The notes: generated from the sequence alone by a model not told the origin. Counted from the first letter of the stretch, positions 1 through 9,498 are shown. The stretch is 57,909 nucleotides of DNA from Phocaeicola faecicola (GCF_013618865.1 NZ_JABSOE010000025.1:1-57909), one strand, 5' to 3'. A program made the numbers and translations.

Positions 1-101
1 GCCGGCAATTGAAGCAAGCTTCAATCCCGCTGCCCCTCGACTTGCATGTGTTAAGCCTGTAGCTAGCGTTCATCCTGAGCCAGGATCAAACTCTTCATTG
101 T
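1..101 (-). rRNA. rrs: 16S rRNA, 5' end only (cut by window edge)
   Basis: The reverse complement carries the conserved bacterial 16S start (AGAGTTTGATCCTGGCTCAG, then GATGAACGCTAGCTACAGGC and ACACATGCAAGTCGAG), typical of Bacteroides/Phocaeicola. Only about the first 100 nt are inside the window; the gene continues leftwards. The mature 5' end is placed near 101 by analogy with other 16S genes. The variable V1 stem (GAAGCTTGCTTC) is intact. Confidence 0.97.
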
Positions 102-310
102 AAAATATCTTTTTACTCTTGCGAGTAGTTTTTGTCTCTGTTCAGGAAACCGATTATTTTCTTTACTTGATTAAAGTATTGACGGTTCTTTCTGTCCTAT
201 ACATTATATATAAGACGTTTCTTGTACTACATCTTGTTTGTTTATCTAAAGTCTTTCAAAGAACTATTTCTTTTCGTTTTCTACTTTCGTTTTGTTGTCG
301 AAAGCGTTTG

Positions 311-342
311 CAAAGTTAAGCGGTTTATTTTAAACCGCCAAA
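311..342 (-). promoter_or_regulatory. rrn promoter, proximal copy
   Basis: On the minus strand a Bacteroidetes promoter is visible: TTTG (339-342) as the -33 box, 20 bp spacer, then TAACTTTG (311-318) as the -7 box (TAnnTTTG). It points into the 16S gene about 210 bp away. The sequence around the expected start (GCAAACGCTTTCGA) is nearly the same as at the distal promoter, so the two look like duplicates. Confidence 0.75.
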
Positions 343-526
343 TTTTTTCGAAGTTTTTTTTCAAAAAAGTTTTTCAGGCGGTCCGGATGACCAGGCTTAC
401 CCTTTCTCGCTCCCTTACACTGTGTAAGGTAAGATACTCGGTGCAGCTAGCTGGAGTCACTCCGACACTTGCACTCTGCTTCAGCATGTCACTGTTTCTA
501 ACGTCTTTCCCTCTCGAAAGCGGTTG

Positions 527-556
527 CAAAGGTACGCACTTTTTCCGGTTCTGCAA
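527..556 (-). promoter_or_regulatory. rrn promoter, distal copy
   Basis: Minus strand: TTG (554-556), 19 bp spacer, TACCTTTG (527-534), followed by GCAACCGCTTTCGA, which matches the region after the proximal promoter at all but one position. Between the two promoters lies a small palindrome (CCTTACA-CTG-TGTAAGG, about 412-428). Tandem promoters are usual for rRNA operons. Confidence 0.75.
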
Positions 557-883
557 GTATCACGCACACTTTTTTTCTGACTTTTTTCACACTTTGGTTA
601 AAATACGTTGTAAAACAATACGTTACGCAATGCATTTTTTCAACTTCAAGTCCGGATACAAAATCCTGTACACATTATTATATATATTATAACAGAGAGA
701 ACCGGAAAACGCCAGGAAAAAATACGGGAAACAGACGATGACAGAAAGACAAAATTGCCCAGGAACAGGAAACAAAGAAGAAGAAAAGTGAAATTTTTCG
801 GGAATAAGGCAGCCGGAAAAACAGTCCGGATGGACGGACAGGGTACACAATCCAGCAAAAAATTCAAATATACATTCTAAAAA

Positions 884-1293
884 TCCTGCAATATAATGCA
901 GAAATTCATATACGAACAACAAACCATGACAATGCACACATCAAAAATTCCTGCAATATAATGCAGAAATTCATATCCAAACTGCAGACTATGACAGTGA
1001 ACAAAACAAAAAATCCTGCAATATAATGCAGAAATTCATATACGAACAACAAACCATGACAGTGAACAAAACAAAAAATCCTACAATATAATGCAGAAAT
1101 TTATGCCCAAACTGCAGACTATGACAGAGAACTAAACAAAAAATCCTGCAATATAATGCAGAAATTCATATCCGAACTGCAGACTATGACAGTGAACAAA
1201 ACAAAAAATCCTGCAATATAATGCAGAAATTTATAACCGAACAACAAACCATGACAGTGAACAAACAAAAAAATCCTGCAATATAATGCAGGA
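884..1293. repeat. Tandem repeat, 7 cores at exact 65-bp period
   Basis: Seven copies of the core CTGCAATATAATGCAG (one has CTACA) start at 886, 951, 1016, 1081, 1146, 1211 and 1276, exactly 65 bp apart each time. The core is a small inverted repeat (CTGCA/TGCAG around ATATAA); the last copy is extended to a 7-bp perfect stem. The 49-bp stretches between cores are also conserved and fall into two types, one with GAACAACAAACCATGAC and one with AACTGCAGACTATGAC, in the order A-B-A-B-B-A. A 65-bp period is not a multiple of three, so the array is not a coding repeat. It is not CRISPR, because the spacers are repeated too. Confidence 0.9.
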
Positions 1294-1795
1294 TTCCGCA
1301 TCCCAACCACGTCTGATTGCCCCATAACCATCATCTTCCGGAAAAGAAACACCGCAGAAAAGGAAATATTCCCTTATGTTTTTTCCCACGCAAAACAAAA
1401 GATCAGGGAAAAGACCGCCACCTTCTGGGAAAATATCGCCAGCTTTTGGAAAAAGACCGCCACCTTTTCAACCAAACGCCTTTATGAAGGCAGCCAAACA
1501 CCTATATTGGATTAACAAAGCATCATATCTGTCGTTTCCCAGAAACATCAGACCGATTTTCAAACCAATAAATAATAAGATGCAGAAAATGCAATCACAT
1601 AAAAGCGTACAGAAAAGACAAAAGAAAACTAAAGAAATCTGCGCATGACGGAACAGATTAAAATCAAAGCCGTCAATATTGGGGTTCCACTACAAAGAAG
1701 ATAAGACAAACTTCTGAAATAGATATACCTCCACAGTCAAAAGGAAGTACTGTAAATAAAAAAGGAGTGTAAATAAAAAGGAAAGACTATAAATA
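1294..1795. other. Non-coding stretch with A-tract repeats
   Basis: No convincing gene is seen here. Apart from the 21-bp repeats, about 1749-1800 holds three imperfect units of the form TRTAAATAAAAA-AGGAR. On the minus strand they read as repeated CTCC-T(5-7)-ATTTA tracts just beyond the terminator of the putative small RNA, as if a terminator tail had been duplicated. Confidence 0.5.
1406..1468. repeat. Three 21-bp direct repeats
   Basis: Three imperfect units start at 1406, 1427 and 1448 (GGGAAAAGACCGCCACCTTCT and variants). They lie in a short open frame (1376-1648, plus) where they would read as GKRPPPS/GKISPAF/GKRPPPF, but nothing else supports that frame as a gene. Confidence 0.6.
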
Positions 1796-1858
1796 AAAAA
1801 AGGAGTACCGCTGTACTCCAACCTTTGTTAACCTTAAATCTAATACTATGAAAAACAC
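1796..1858 (-). ncRNA. Putative ~60-nt small RNA (promoter to terminator)
   Basis: Minus strand only. A promoter (next entry) would start transcription near 1858, and a perfect hairpin GGAGTAC-AGCG-GTACTCC (1803-1820) followed by a T-run ends it near 1796. The body between is A/T-rich and has no open frame of note on the minus strand. The compact promoter plus intrinsic terminator is direct evidence for a short transcription unit. I cannot name a family; a 12-codon frame on the other strand (from 1849) is an alternative reading of the conserved-looking sequence. Confidence 0.5.
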
Positions 1859-1862
1859 AATA

Positions 1863-1892
1863 CAAAGGTACGGATTTAATTGGTAACTCCAA
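1863..1892 (-). promoter_or_regulatory. Promoter of the putative small RNA
   Basis: Minus strand TTG (1890-1892), 19 bp spacer, TACCTTTG (1863-1870), a good match to the Bacteroidetes -33/-7 consensus. It sits in the gap downstream of the GH3 gene and cannot serve any long gene to its left. Confidence 0.6.
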
Positions 1893-1981
1893 GCAATCCT
1901 TCCCTAAAAACGTGTTTTATAACACATTTTAATAGATATACCAACTTGCATATCAGATTTTAACAACCACTTTTCACAGAC

Positions 1982-2018
1982 AAAAAAACGGCAGCTGCAT
2001 ACTACCATGCAACTGCCG
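1982..2018 (-). terminator. Intrinsic terminator after the GH3 gene
   Basis: Minus strand: CGGCAGTTGCAT / ATGCAGCTGCCG stem (1989-2018, one internal mismatch) with a GGTAGT loop, followed by seven T. It lies 30 bp after the GH3 stop and ends the mannan operon. Confidence 0.85.
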
Positions 2019-2048
2019 TCTTCAAGTCTATCATAAAGAATATCCAAT

Positions 2049-4403
2049 TCAACGATTAGGAGTTTCCCAAACCTTAGTTTCCTGGCAACAGATATCCAAC
2101 TGCTGATCACCGCATTTGATTATAAAATCGCCTTTTTCCAGACGCCATTTACCGTCGTATCCCACAAAGGCAAGGTCACTTCCTTTCAATTTCATGGTAA
2201 CCGTCTTTGTTTCTCCCGGTTTCAAGGAAATCTTTTCAAAGTTACGCAAACGTATATTATCAGGAGTGCTGCTTGCCACCACGTCCTTTGAGTAGAGCAA
2301 TACACTCTCCTTGCCTTCCACCTTGCCGGTATTAGTCACATCGACAGAGAAGACCAGTTCATCGGAAGCCACAAACTCCGTACGGTCCACCCGTAAATTA
2401 CGGTAAGCATAAGTCGTATAACTCAATCCGTAACCAAACGGCCACTGCACATCCATTACCGCATCATAATTATAATTACCTCCCATCTGTCCCATGTTCT
2501 CGCACGACTTATAATCGTAGTTAGGCAACATGTTCACGTATTTAGGATAAGTAAACGGCATTTTGGCACTGAAGTTTGCATCACCCGACAGCAGATTGGC
2601 CAATGCATCTCCGCCGTAGTTACCCGGCAACATGACATTCACCACCGCTTTGGCCAAAGGCACAATATCATTGATGATACGCGGACGACCCTGATTCAGG
2701 ATCAATACCACCGGCTTGCCTGTACTGGCAAGTGCCTTCACCAGGTTACGCTGGTTGGCCGACAATGTCAGGTCGTTCATATTTCCCGGAGTCTCACAAT
2801 AAGAATTCTCTCCGATGCAAGCCACGATCACATCCACACCTGCAGCAGCCTTAACAGCCTTATCAATTTCCGGTTCATTCTCTTCCCACCAGTTGTCATT
2901 CTTATAAGGCGCATAAGTCACACCCGGTTCGTATACGATATTCTGTGTTCCGAACTTATCGCACAAGGCTTCATAAATCGTATGATATGCCCCTGCAAAC
3001 TCATCGGCACGATGCCCCTGCCAGCTGTACGACCAGCCTCCGTTCAGGCAACGCATGGAATTGGCATTAGGACCGGCAAGCAATATCTTCGTTCCCTTGC
3101 GCAAAGGAAGGATACCGCCCTCATTCTTCAGCAAGACTTCTGATTCCTCGGCAGCCTGCAAAGCCTCAGCGGCAAACTCAGCCGAACCAAACTTATCGTA
3201 CTTCCGGATATCCCAATAAGGATGCTCAAACAGTCCCAAACGGTATTTCAAACGCAGGACACGGGCCACTGCATCATCAATACGGCTCATGGGTACCTCA
3301 CCTTCCTGAACCAGCTCTTTCAGATAATCACAGAAGCTGACCTCATAAGGCACCATCGACATGTCGATACCCGCATTAATAGCAATTTTAACCGCCTCCT
3401 TCTTGGTTGCCGCAATATGGTCGCGCGTACAAAGGTTGTTGATATCCGCCCAGTCGGTCACAATCATTCCGTCCCAGTTCAAATCCTCTTTCAGCCAATC
3501 GGTAAGCAACTCACGGTTGGCATGGAACGGCATTCCATTATCTACCCCTGAATTAACCATCACCGACAAGGCCCCCGCCTTCACGGCAGCAAGGAAAGGA
3601 GCAAAATGCTTTTCACGCAAGTCGGAACGCGAAATCGAAGACGGCGTACGGTCCTTACCCGAAACCGGCACTCCGTATCCCATATAATGCTTCATGCACG
3701 CAGCTACCCGATACTCACCGATGTGATTAGGGTCTTCTCCCTGAAAGCCCTTTACAGCAGCCACTCCCATTTCCGCATTCACGTAACAGTCCTCTCCGTA
3801 GTTTTCCCACATACGGGGCCAGCGAGGATCCCGTCCCAGGTCAACCACCGGAGCGTAAGTCCATGGAATACAGCCAGCCTTGGTCTCATAGGCTGAAATC
3901 TCAGCCCCCCGTCTTACCAGTTCGCGGTTGAAGGAAGCTCCCATATTAACCCCTTGAGGAAACAAGGTACCGTCCAGTGTATAAGTAGTACCATGAATCT
4001 GGTCAACCCCATAAATACAAGGGATACCTATCTCTTTCATCGATTTTTCCTGAATCTTCCGGATAGCCTCGGCCCATACCTCCTTTTTCTGTGCCACACT
4101 GAGCGGCACATTCAAGATGGAACCGACCTTATACTTTCCGATTACCGTATCCAGCATGGCCTCACTCAGTTTAAAGCCCTCCTTGCTTCCCGGAAAATCC
4201 GTTACCACATCCACCGTAATCTCACACATCTGCCCGATTTTTTCTTCGAGCGTCATCTTTTTCAACCATTCCTGAATATTCGCCTCAATCACCGGATCGG
4301 AAGGGATGGCAGGCAGAGACTGAGCCATTCCCGACAGACAACCGGCACAAACGACCGAAGCCATTGCAAAATTTCGAATGTTTTTCATAACTCCGTTTTT
4401 CAT
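2049..4403 (-). CDS. GH3 beta-glucosidase, secreted (BglX type)
   Basis: Glycoside hydrolase family 3 exo-enzyme, predicted to remove glucosyl units from gluco(manno)oligosaccharides in the periplasm. After a signal peptide (start [14 protein letters not shown], ending near AQS) come the N-terminal TIM-barrel domain, with the sugar-binding stretch [21 protein letters not shown] and the nucleophile Asp in VTDWAD (about residue 317), the alpha/beta sandwich domain, and a C-terminal fibronectin-III-like domain. About 784 aa, normal for BglX. The frame is open to 4469, but that would overlap the upstream epimerase gene and add a non-signal sequence, so ATG 4403 (or 4388) is preferred. Last gene of the mannan operon, closely following the epimerase; a terminator follows. 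Substrate specificity is inferred from the locus. Confidence 0.92.
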   Translation of the reverse strand: MKNGVMKNIRNFAMASVVCAGCLSGMAQSLPAIPSDPVIEANIQEWLKKMTLEEKIGQMCEITVDVVTDFPGSKEGFKLSEAMLDTVIGKYKVGSILNVPLSVAQKKEVWAEAIRKIQEKSMKEIGIPCIYGVDQIHGTTYTLDGTLFPQGVNMGASFNRELVRRGAEISAYETKAGCIPWTYAPVVDLGRDPRWPRMWENYGEDCYVNAEMGVAAVKGFQGEDPNHIGEYRVAACMKHYMGYGVPVSGKDRTPSSISRSDLREKHFAPFLAAVKAGALSVMVNSGVDNGMPFHANRELLTDWLKEDLNWDGMIVTDWADINNLCTRDHIAATKKEAVKIAINAGIDMSMVPYEVSFCDYLKELVQEGEVPMSRIDDAVARVLRLKYRLGLFEHPYWDIRKYDKFGSAEFAAEALQAAEESEVLLKNEGGILPLRKGTKILLAGPNANSMRCLNGGWSYSWQGHRADEFAGAYHTIYEALCDKFGTQNIVYEPGVTYAPYKNDNWWEENEPEIDKAVKAAAGVDVIVACIGENSYCETPGNMNDLTLSANQRNLVKALASTGKPVVLILNQGRPRIINDIVPLAKAVVNVMLPGNYGGDALANLLSGDANFSAKMPFTYPKYVNMLPNYDYKSCENMGQMGGNYNYDAVMDVQWPFGYGLSYTTYAYRNLRVDRTEFVASDELVFSVDVTNTGKVEGKESVLLYSKDVVASSTPDNIRLRNFEKISLKPGETKTVTMKLKGSDLAFVGYDGKWRLEKGDFIIKCGDQQLDICCQETKVWETPNR

Positions 4404-4435
4404 ATTATTATCTGACAAAAATCCCAATTTTCGTG

Positions 4436-5635
4436 TCAACGGCAAAAGCGCTCGAGAATCTCCATGCACATCCGGCCGTTATGATACGGACATTTCCAGA
4501 ACCCTGCCTTATCGTCTTTCGTGTTCACCGTACCATCGGCATACAAGCTCCAGTGCCATTCGCCCTTTTCCTTGTCCACCAGTTTCTCCCGGATGAAATC
4601 CCAGCACAACAGCGCTTTTTCCAAAGCCTTTCTGTCGCCAAAATGCTGATACAGATTCACATGACCCACGACATTCTCGGCCTGTACCCACCAGTGAAGT
4701 TCCCGGTCGACCTTCTGCTTGTCGATAAAATTCTCATAAATCATGCTTCCATCCGGATTCAGTCCCTCGTCGGCAGCCTCAGCAATCTTCACAATCAGCG
4801 GCTCCACCTTCTTCAGCAAATCCTCATCCTCCAACACCAGCGCCGCTTCATGAATCAGCCAGGAAGCCTCAATATCGTGTCCATACGACACAATCCGGTA
4901 CTTGTTGGTCCAGTCATCCTCGAAAAACAGATTCAGGTGACAAGTCTCCGCATCCAGAATCTTGTCCAGGAACAAATTCACCAGGTTCCGGATCTGAGCC
5001 TTAAGACGCTCATCCTTCCATACCCGGTACAAATTGGTATACGGCTCCAGAATGTGCAAGTGCGTATTCATTGTCTTCTTTTCATTCTCATCCTTGTCAC
5101 TCAGCCGCATATCCGCTATCGGTTGCCAGTCGCGGGTCAAAGCCTCCAGGTAACCGTTCTTCTCTCTATCAAAGCTATATTTTTCAATTGAATCAAACAA
5201 GCACTTTGCATATTTTAGTGCTTCTTCATCGCCCGTAGCCCTTGCATACTCACTCAATCCGTAAATCGCAAACCCCAGCGCATAAATCTGCTTCTTGGTA
5301 TCCAGCGGTTTACCCTGGCAGTCCAGTTCCCAGTAAACCCCACCGAACTCAGGGTCATAAAAATAATCAATCAGGTACCGCTTGGCACGCGTAGCCGTTT
5401 CCAGATACTCACGCTTTCCCAGCAAACGATAAGCCGCAGAAAACGTCCATAAAATACGCGCATTCAGGATAGCCCCCTTCGAAGCAGTCTCTTCCAGCAC
5501 ATCCTCACCCGTAATCCGGCCATAAAAACCTCCCCGTTCACGGTCGACCATCACCGTCATCCAGAACGGCAAAATATTATTTTCAAGTTCCGCCTTTGTC
5601 TCGGCACACAACTTCTTCAACAGTTCCTTACACAT
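4436..5635 (-). CDS. Cellobiose/mannobiose 2-epimerase (AGE family)
   Basis: Cytoplasmic epimerase that converts the reducing-end sugar of beta-1,4-mannobiose to glucose, giving 4-O-beta-mannosyl-glucose for the neighbouring phosphorylase. The 399-aa (alpha/alpha)6-barrel protein has no signal peptide and shows the three family histidines in their contexts: MNTHLH (His194), SYGHD (His253) and CPYHNGRMC (His385). Trp-rich substrate-pocket segments ([16 protein letters not shown]) are present. It overlaps the symporter gene by 8 bp. The gene set epimerase-symporter-GH130-GH26 matches the mannan catabolic cluster described in Bacteroides fragilis, which makes the assignment to the epimerase rather than GlcNAc 2-epimerase firm. 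Confidence 0.93.
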   Translation of the reverse strand: MCKELLKKLCAETKAELENNILPFWMTVMVDRERGGFYGRITGEDVLEETASKGAILNARILWTFSAAYRLLGKREYLETATRAKRYLIDYFYDPEFGGVYWELDCQGKPLDTKKQIYALGFAIYGLSEYARATGDEEALKYAKCLFDSIEKYSFDREKNGYLEALTRDWQPIADMRLSDKDENEKKTMNTHLHILEPYTNLYRVWKDERLKAQIRNLVNLFLDKILDAETCHLNLFFEDDWTNKYRIVSYGHDIEASWLIHEAALVLEDEDLLKKVEPLIVKIAEAADEGLNPDGSMIYENFIDKQKVDRELHWWVQAENVVGHVNLYQHFGDRKALEKALLCWDFIREKLVDKEKGEWHWSLYADGTVNTKDDKAGFWKCPYHNGRMCMEILERFCR

Positions 5636-7019
5636 TTTCCGAATTTCTTTTTAGGTTCAACTCTTTCATTATACCTCTCATCTTCTGCTCACCCAGCGGA
5701 TAAAAACAAATAAATAGTACAGAAATGAAAGCTGCGGCCGCAGGCAACAGACTCAGGAACATCTTGATGCCATGAATGGTCTCCTCAGTCTGCACGGCAT
5801 TGGCCTGGAAACCGAAGAAAGACAGCAGCCAGCCGGTCACTGCCGTACCGATGGCCCATCCGAATTTCTGGCTCATGGACGAAGCACTGAATATCAGTCC
5901 CGTCGCACGGTTGCCCGTATTCAGTTCCGAGAAATCGGCACAGTCCGCATACATTGACCACAGCAGCGGGAAAATACATCCGGCACACACACTGATCAGG
6001 CACTGGAACACAAAAATCAGTACCAGGTCATCCTTGTCGAACCAGAAAAAAATGACACTCAACACCGAAGCCACCAGCATTCCCAATGCAAAAGTATTCT
6101 TTTTTCCCAACCGGTTGCTCAACGGTGCCGCCAGAATCACACCCACAATATTCGCTATCTGCCCTATGGACAAGTACAGTCCGCTCAGCACGAACGATAC
6201 CCCCATGAGTGAAATGCTCTGATATTCCTCTTCTACCACAAAATACTTAAAGTAATACACTGCCGCCCCATCGCGGATGGAGTTGAACACCAGCGTACCC
6301 ACGCCCGCACCAAACAGAATCCACCACGGATGATTATGAAACAAATCCTTGACATCTGTCTTCAAAGACGTCTTTTTGTCATTAATAGGCTTTACCCGCT
6401 CCCGGGTCCACGCAAAACATCCGAAGAAAAGCAATGCACACATCACGGCAATGACAATCACCGCCATACACCATCCCCACTGCTGGTCGGCCGGCTCCTT
6501 GCTTCCGCCACTGAACAAATTGACCATCGGCATAAACAGCAGCAGTGCGATGAAACTGCCCAGGTAGGCAAACATCATACGGTAAGTAGACAACGTATTC
6601 CGCTCTGCCGGATCCGGACTCATCACCCCAAGCAGCGAAGCATAAGGCACATTAATACCGGAGTACACCATCATCATCAGCGAATAAGTGACATAAGCAT
6701 AAATCAGCTTTCCGGTATTGCCAAAGGGAGGCGTATAAAAAGTAAGTACTCCTATCAGCGCAAACGGAACAGCCAGGTACAACAAGTATGGACGGAACTT
6801 ACCCCACCGGCTCGACGTACGGTCGGCCACTACCCCCACAATCGGGTCGAACACAGAGTCCCAAATACGGGTTACCAGAAACATCGTACCCACCATGGCA
6901 GCAGGCAGTCCGAACACATCTGTATAAAATATCATCAGGTAGGCGCCGAACAATTTCCAGAACATGGAAGAAGCCATATCCCCAAAGCCATACCCTATCT
7001 TTTCCGTGAGTTTTATCAT
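5628..7019 (-). CDS. Sugar:cation symporter, GPH/MelB family (mannobiose uptake)
   Basis: Inner-membrane transporter of the glycoside-pentoside-hexuronide family, 463 aa with about 12 hydrophobic segments. The N-terminal IGYGFGDMASSMFW and the loop DRTSSRWGKFRPYLL after helix 2 are typical of this family, as is the WDSVFDPIVG segment with its cation-site aspartates. It lies between the GH130 phosphorylase and epimerase genes, so mannobiose (or mannosylglucose) is the expected cargo. The 20-bp gap to the upstream gene and 8-bp overlap with the downstream one indicate one transcript. Confidence 0.92.
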   Translation of the reverse strand: MIKLTEKIGYGFGDMASSMFWKLFGAYLMIFYTDVFGLPAAMVGTMFLVTRIWDSVFDPIVGVVADRTSSRWGKFRPYLLYLAVPFALIGVLTFYTPPFGNTGKLIYAYVTYSLMMMVYSGINVPYASLLGVMSPDPAERNTLSTYRMMFAYLGSFIALLLFMPMVNLFSGGSKEPADQQWGWCMAVIVIAVMCALLFFGCFAWTRERVKPINDKKTSLKTDVKDLFHNHPWWILFGAGVGTLVFNSIRDGAAVYYFKYFVVEEEYQSISLMGVSFVLSGLYLSIGQIANIVGVILAAPLSNRLGKKNTFALGMLVASVLSVIFFWFDKDDLVLIFVFQCLISVCAGCIFPLLWSMYADCADFSELNTGNRATGLIFSASSMSQKFGWAIGTAVTGWLLSFFGFQANAVQTEETIHGIKMFLSLLPAAAAFISVLFICFYPLGEQKMRGIMKELNLKRNSENV

Positions 7020-7039
7020 AGCAGTACTTACTTTCTAAA

Positions 7040-8215
7040 TTATTTTTTCATCAATTTCATATTCTTGTCAATCAACTTCTTCAACGTTTCCACAGAAGCC
7101 GTCGTAGTCAGTCCGTCCTGAGGAGTATTCATACAGTAATCCACCAGTTTGTCAACCGTAGAAACAGCCACATGCATACGGGTATCCGAAGAAGCATAAT
7201 AAATGAACACCTTGCCATCCTCATCGGCAATCCATCCGTTCGTAAACAATACGTTCGATACATCTCCGATACGCTCTTCCCCTTCTGGAGCCATGAAATA
7301 ACCGGCAGGAGCCGCAATCAGCTTGCTCGGATCTTCCAGTGAAGTCATGTACATGTACAATACATAACGCAGTCCGGCCGCACAGCCACGCACCCCGTGT
7401 GCCAGGTGCAACCATCCCTTCGACGTCTTGATAGGATGAGGACCCTCACCGTTCTTCACCTCCTTGATGGTATGATAATAACGGAAGTCAATGATTTTCT
7501 CCTCCTTCACTTCGGCATGAGTGATGTCATCCACCAGCGCCCATCCGATACCGCCACCGCTTCCGGCATCAATAAACCCATCCTGAGGACGAGTATACAA
7601 TGCATACTTTCCATCCACGAACTCCGGATGCAGCACCACGTTACGCTGCTGGCTCTTCGACTTCAGGTCCGGCAGACGCTCCCAAGTCTTCAAATCCTTC
7701 GTACGGGCAATGGCCGCAGTAGCCGTAGCCGAAGAAAGGTCACCCGCAGGCGCATTGTCATCATGACGTTCGGCACAGAAGATACCGTAAATCCATCCGT
7801 CTTCATGAGCCGTGAGACGCATATCATAAATATTGGTAGCCGGAATCACATCATCCGGCATCGTAACCGGATAATCCCAGAAACGGAAGTTGTCCACCCC
7901 GTTCGGGCTTTCAGCCACTGCAAAGAACGACTTACGGTCGGCTCCTTCCACACGTACCACCAGCAGATACTTGCCATTCCATTTGATGGCACCCGAATTC
8001 ATTGCCGCATTCATGCCGATGCGCTCCATCAGATACGGATTGGTTTTCTCATCAAGATCATATCTCCAGAATACCGGAGTATGAGCCGCAGTCACAACCG
8101 GATATTTATAACGGGTATACACACCGTTGGTAGTCTCCACAGGTTCGTTCTTACGAGTTATCAACTCTTCGTGCTGAGCGAACAATCTTTTTACTTTTTC
8201 TTCGAACAAGTCCAT
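7040..8215 (-). CDS. 4-O-beta-D-mannosyl-D-glucose phosphorylase (GH130)
   Basis: Cytoplasmic inverting phosphorylase that splits mannosyl-beta-1,4-glucose with phosphate into mannose-1-phosphate and glucose. The 391-aa five-bladed-propeller protein contains NIYDMRLTA with the catalytic aspartate at residue 131, and the basic phosphate-site motifs around VRVEGADRKSF and HLAHGVRGCAAGLRY. No signal peptide. Sequence features and neighbours (2-epimerase, symporter, GH26) match the B. fragilis mannosylglucose phosphorylase cluster. It starts 20 bp after the GH26 gene, in the same operon. Confidence 0.93.
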   Translation of the reverse strand: MDLFEEKVKRLFAQHEELITRKNEPVETTNGVYTRYKYPVVTAAHTPVFWRYDLDEKTNPYLMERIGMNAAMNSGAIKWNGKYLLVVRVEGADRKSFFAVAESPNGVDNFRFWDYPVTMPDDVIPATNIYDMRLTAHEDGWIYGIFCAERHDDNAPAGDLSSATATAAIARTKDLKTWERLPDLKSKSQQRNVVLHPEFVDGKYALYTRPQDGFIDAGSGGGIGWALVDDITHAEVKEEKIIDFRYYHTIKEVKNGEGPHPIKTSKGWLHLAHGVRGCAAGLRYVLYMYMTSLEDPSKLIAAPAGYFMAPEGEERIGDVSNVLFTNGWIADEDGKVFIYYASSDTRMHVAVSTVDKLVDYCMNTPQDGLTTTASVETLKKLIDKNMKLMKK

Positions 8216-8234
8216 TGCTATAAATTTAATAAGA

Positions 8235-9341
8235 TTATTTAATCGTTTTCATATCCCCCGCAAACAAGGTACGCGGATCGTTATAGAAGTTTACAAAATC
8301 GGCAGCCGACGGATGTCCCGGATACGGAGCATAATAATGATTCTCACGTTCGCGTGCGTTTCTCCATACCAGTACGTAGCTGACCGGATATTTCTCGACT
8401 ACGGGCATCAGCGTCTGCGTCCACCACAACGAATCAGGAATCGTCTCATATCCGGTTTCAGTCACCGCGATGGCCTTCTGGTGTGCCTTGCCTACCTGCT
8501 CCATGATGCGCAAGGCATTGTCCAGACTCTGGACATAAGCCTCCCGGTCGAACTGGTATGCATCTACCCCGATCAGGTCAACAATGTCATCTCCCGGATA
8601 ACGCTCCAGATAGGCTGTAGAATCCTTCGGCTCCGTACCCGGTGAATATGCATAGAGCAACTGGGTAGCCCCGTTCTCCTGCATCCGTTCGTAAGTCATT
8701 CTCCAAAGTGCCTTGTAATCGGCGGCAGTACACAGATTCTGTCCCCACCAGAACCAGCTTCCTGTATGCTCATGCCAGGGACGGAACAGTACCGGCACCT
8801 TCACTCCGTCGGCCGTCTGGATAGAATTCATAAAACCGGCAATCTTATCCAGCCATCCCAAGAACTTATCATGGTTGACTCCTCCCGGCAATACCGACTT
8901 CACCACCGTAGAGTCCGTCACGTCCCAGGAATCTTTTCCAGTGAGCGGATTGTCCACGTGCCAGCTGAATGAAGACATGCCTCCACGCTCATACTGTGCA
9001 ACAACCTCCTTCCGGATACGGTCCAGCTTCACATTATCCAGTGTCTTGTCGCCAAAAATCTCCATCCGTCCCAAATCGAAAGACATCATGGCAGGATAGT
9101 CTCCGCACACATCCTTCACGTCACTGCGGTTTTCATCCCCATCCCATCCGATACCGTACACCGGATCGTCGTGATGACCAAACATAAACTTATGCTGTGC
9201 AGGCAGAGATTTCAGTGTCTTCAGCATGGCCTGCGCCTCAGAAGTCTTAGTTATTTCAGTTTCATTATTCTGGCGAGAAGAACAGCCCGCCAAACCCGTT
9301 CCAACAATCATCATTGTCACAATAAACCTTGGTATTTTCAT
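8235..9341 (-). CDS. GH26 beta-mannanase, lipoprotein (mannobiohydrolase type)
   Basis: Family 26 retaining beta-1,4-mannanase, expected to release mannobiose from mannooligosaccharides. The 368-aa product starts with MKIPRFIVTMMIVGTGLAGC, a lipoprotein signal with the lipobox Cys. In the barrel the general acid is Glu191 (RPWHEHTG) and the nucleophile Glu295 (AVTETGYE). There is no accessory domain, as in periplasmic mannobiose-releasing GH26 enzymes of Bacteroides, unlike its upstream paralogue. The frame opens at 9371, but that start lies inside the -7 promoter box, so ATG 9341 is used. First gene of the transcript GH26-GH130-symporter-epimerase-GH3, driven by its own regulated promoter at 9369-9412. 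Confidence 0.93.
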   Translation of the reverse strand: MKIPRFIVTMMIVGTGLAGCSSRQNNETEITKTSEAQAMLKTLKSLPAQHKFMFGHHDDPVYGIGWDGDENRSDVKDVCGDYPAMMSFDLGRMEIFGDKTLDNVKLDRIRKEVVAQYERGGMSSFSWHVDNPLTGKDSWDVTDSTVVKSVLPGGVNHDKFLGWLDKIAGFMNSIQTADGVKVPVLFRPWHEHTGSWFWWGQNLCTAADYKALWRMTYERMQENGATQLLYAYSPGTEPKDSTAYLERYPGDDIVDLIGVDAYQFDREAYVQSLDNALRIMEQVGKAHQKAIAVTETGYETIPDSLWWTQTLMPVVEKYPVSYVLVWRNARERENHYYAPYPGHPSAADFVNFYNDPRTLFAGDMKTIK

Positions 9342-9368
9342 AATAATTAGTTTTCTATTTAACATCAG

Positions 9369-9412
9369 CAAAGATAAAGAAATTACCTCCTGCGAAATGA
9401 TACAATTTTAGC
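9369..9412 (-). promoter_or_regulatory. Promoter plus AraC-type operator for the GH26-GH130 operon
   Basis: Minus strand: -7 box TATCTTTG (9369-9376), and 21 bp upstream the 15-bp motif GCTAAAATTGTATCA (9398-9412). The same motif occurs at the same distance at four other promoters of this locus. No good -33 box is present, as expected for an activator-dependent promoter. Confidence 0.7.
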
Positions 9413-9461
9413 ATATACATATACCTTTCTTTTTTCGGAAGAAACAGAAGAACGATATGAT

Positions 9462-9498
9462 AAAAAAAGTGGCTATACTTACTGCACAGCCACTTTTT
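9462..9498 (-). terminator. Intrinsic terminator between the two GH26 genes
   Basis: Minus strand stem AAGTGGCT/AGCCACTT with a 13-nt loop, then a run of T. It separates the susC-susD-lipoprotein-GH26 transcript from the downstream catabolic operon, which has its own promoter. Confidence 0.8.

Noticed and set aside
119..692. Open frames (plus) over the rRNA leader
   Set aside because: They run antisense through rRNA promoters and leader, with Phe/Leu-rich products from T-rich DNA and no family likeness.
884..1293. CRISPR array
   Set aside because: The stretches between cores are themselves repeated, the core is only 16 bp, and there are no cas genes.
623..1352. Minus-strand frames over the 65-bp repeat array with repeated peptides such as HCHGLLF
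   Set aside because: The period is not a multiple of three, so copies fall in different frames; the frames are by-products of the repeat.
1376..1648. 90-aa ORF with 7-residue repeats (GKRPPPS)
   Set aside because: No promoter, no family, repeats explained by 21-bp DNA repeats, Lys-rich tail from A-rich DNA. Kept only as a repeat.
4404..4469. Longer N-terminus of the GH3 protein
   Set aside because: It would overlap the epimerase gene and hide the signal peptide; the internal ATG gives a normal secreted enzyme.
9342..9371. Upstream start for the 8235 GH26
   Set aside because: That codon lies inside the -7 box of the promoter, so it cannot be translated from this transcript.
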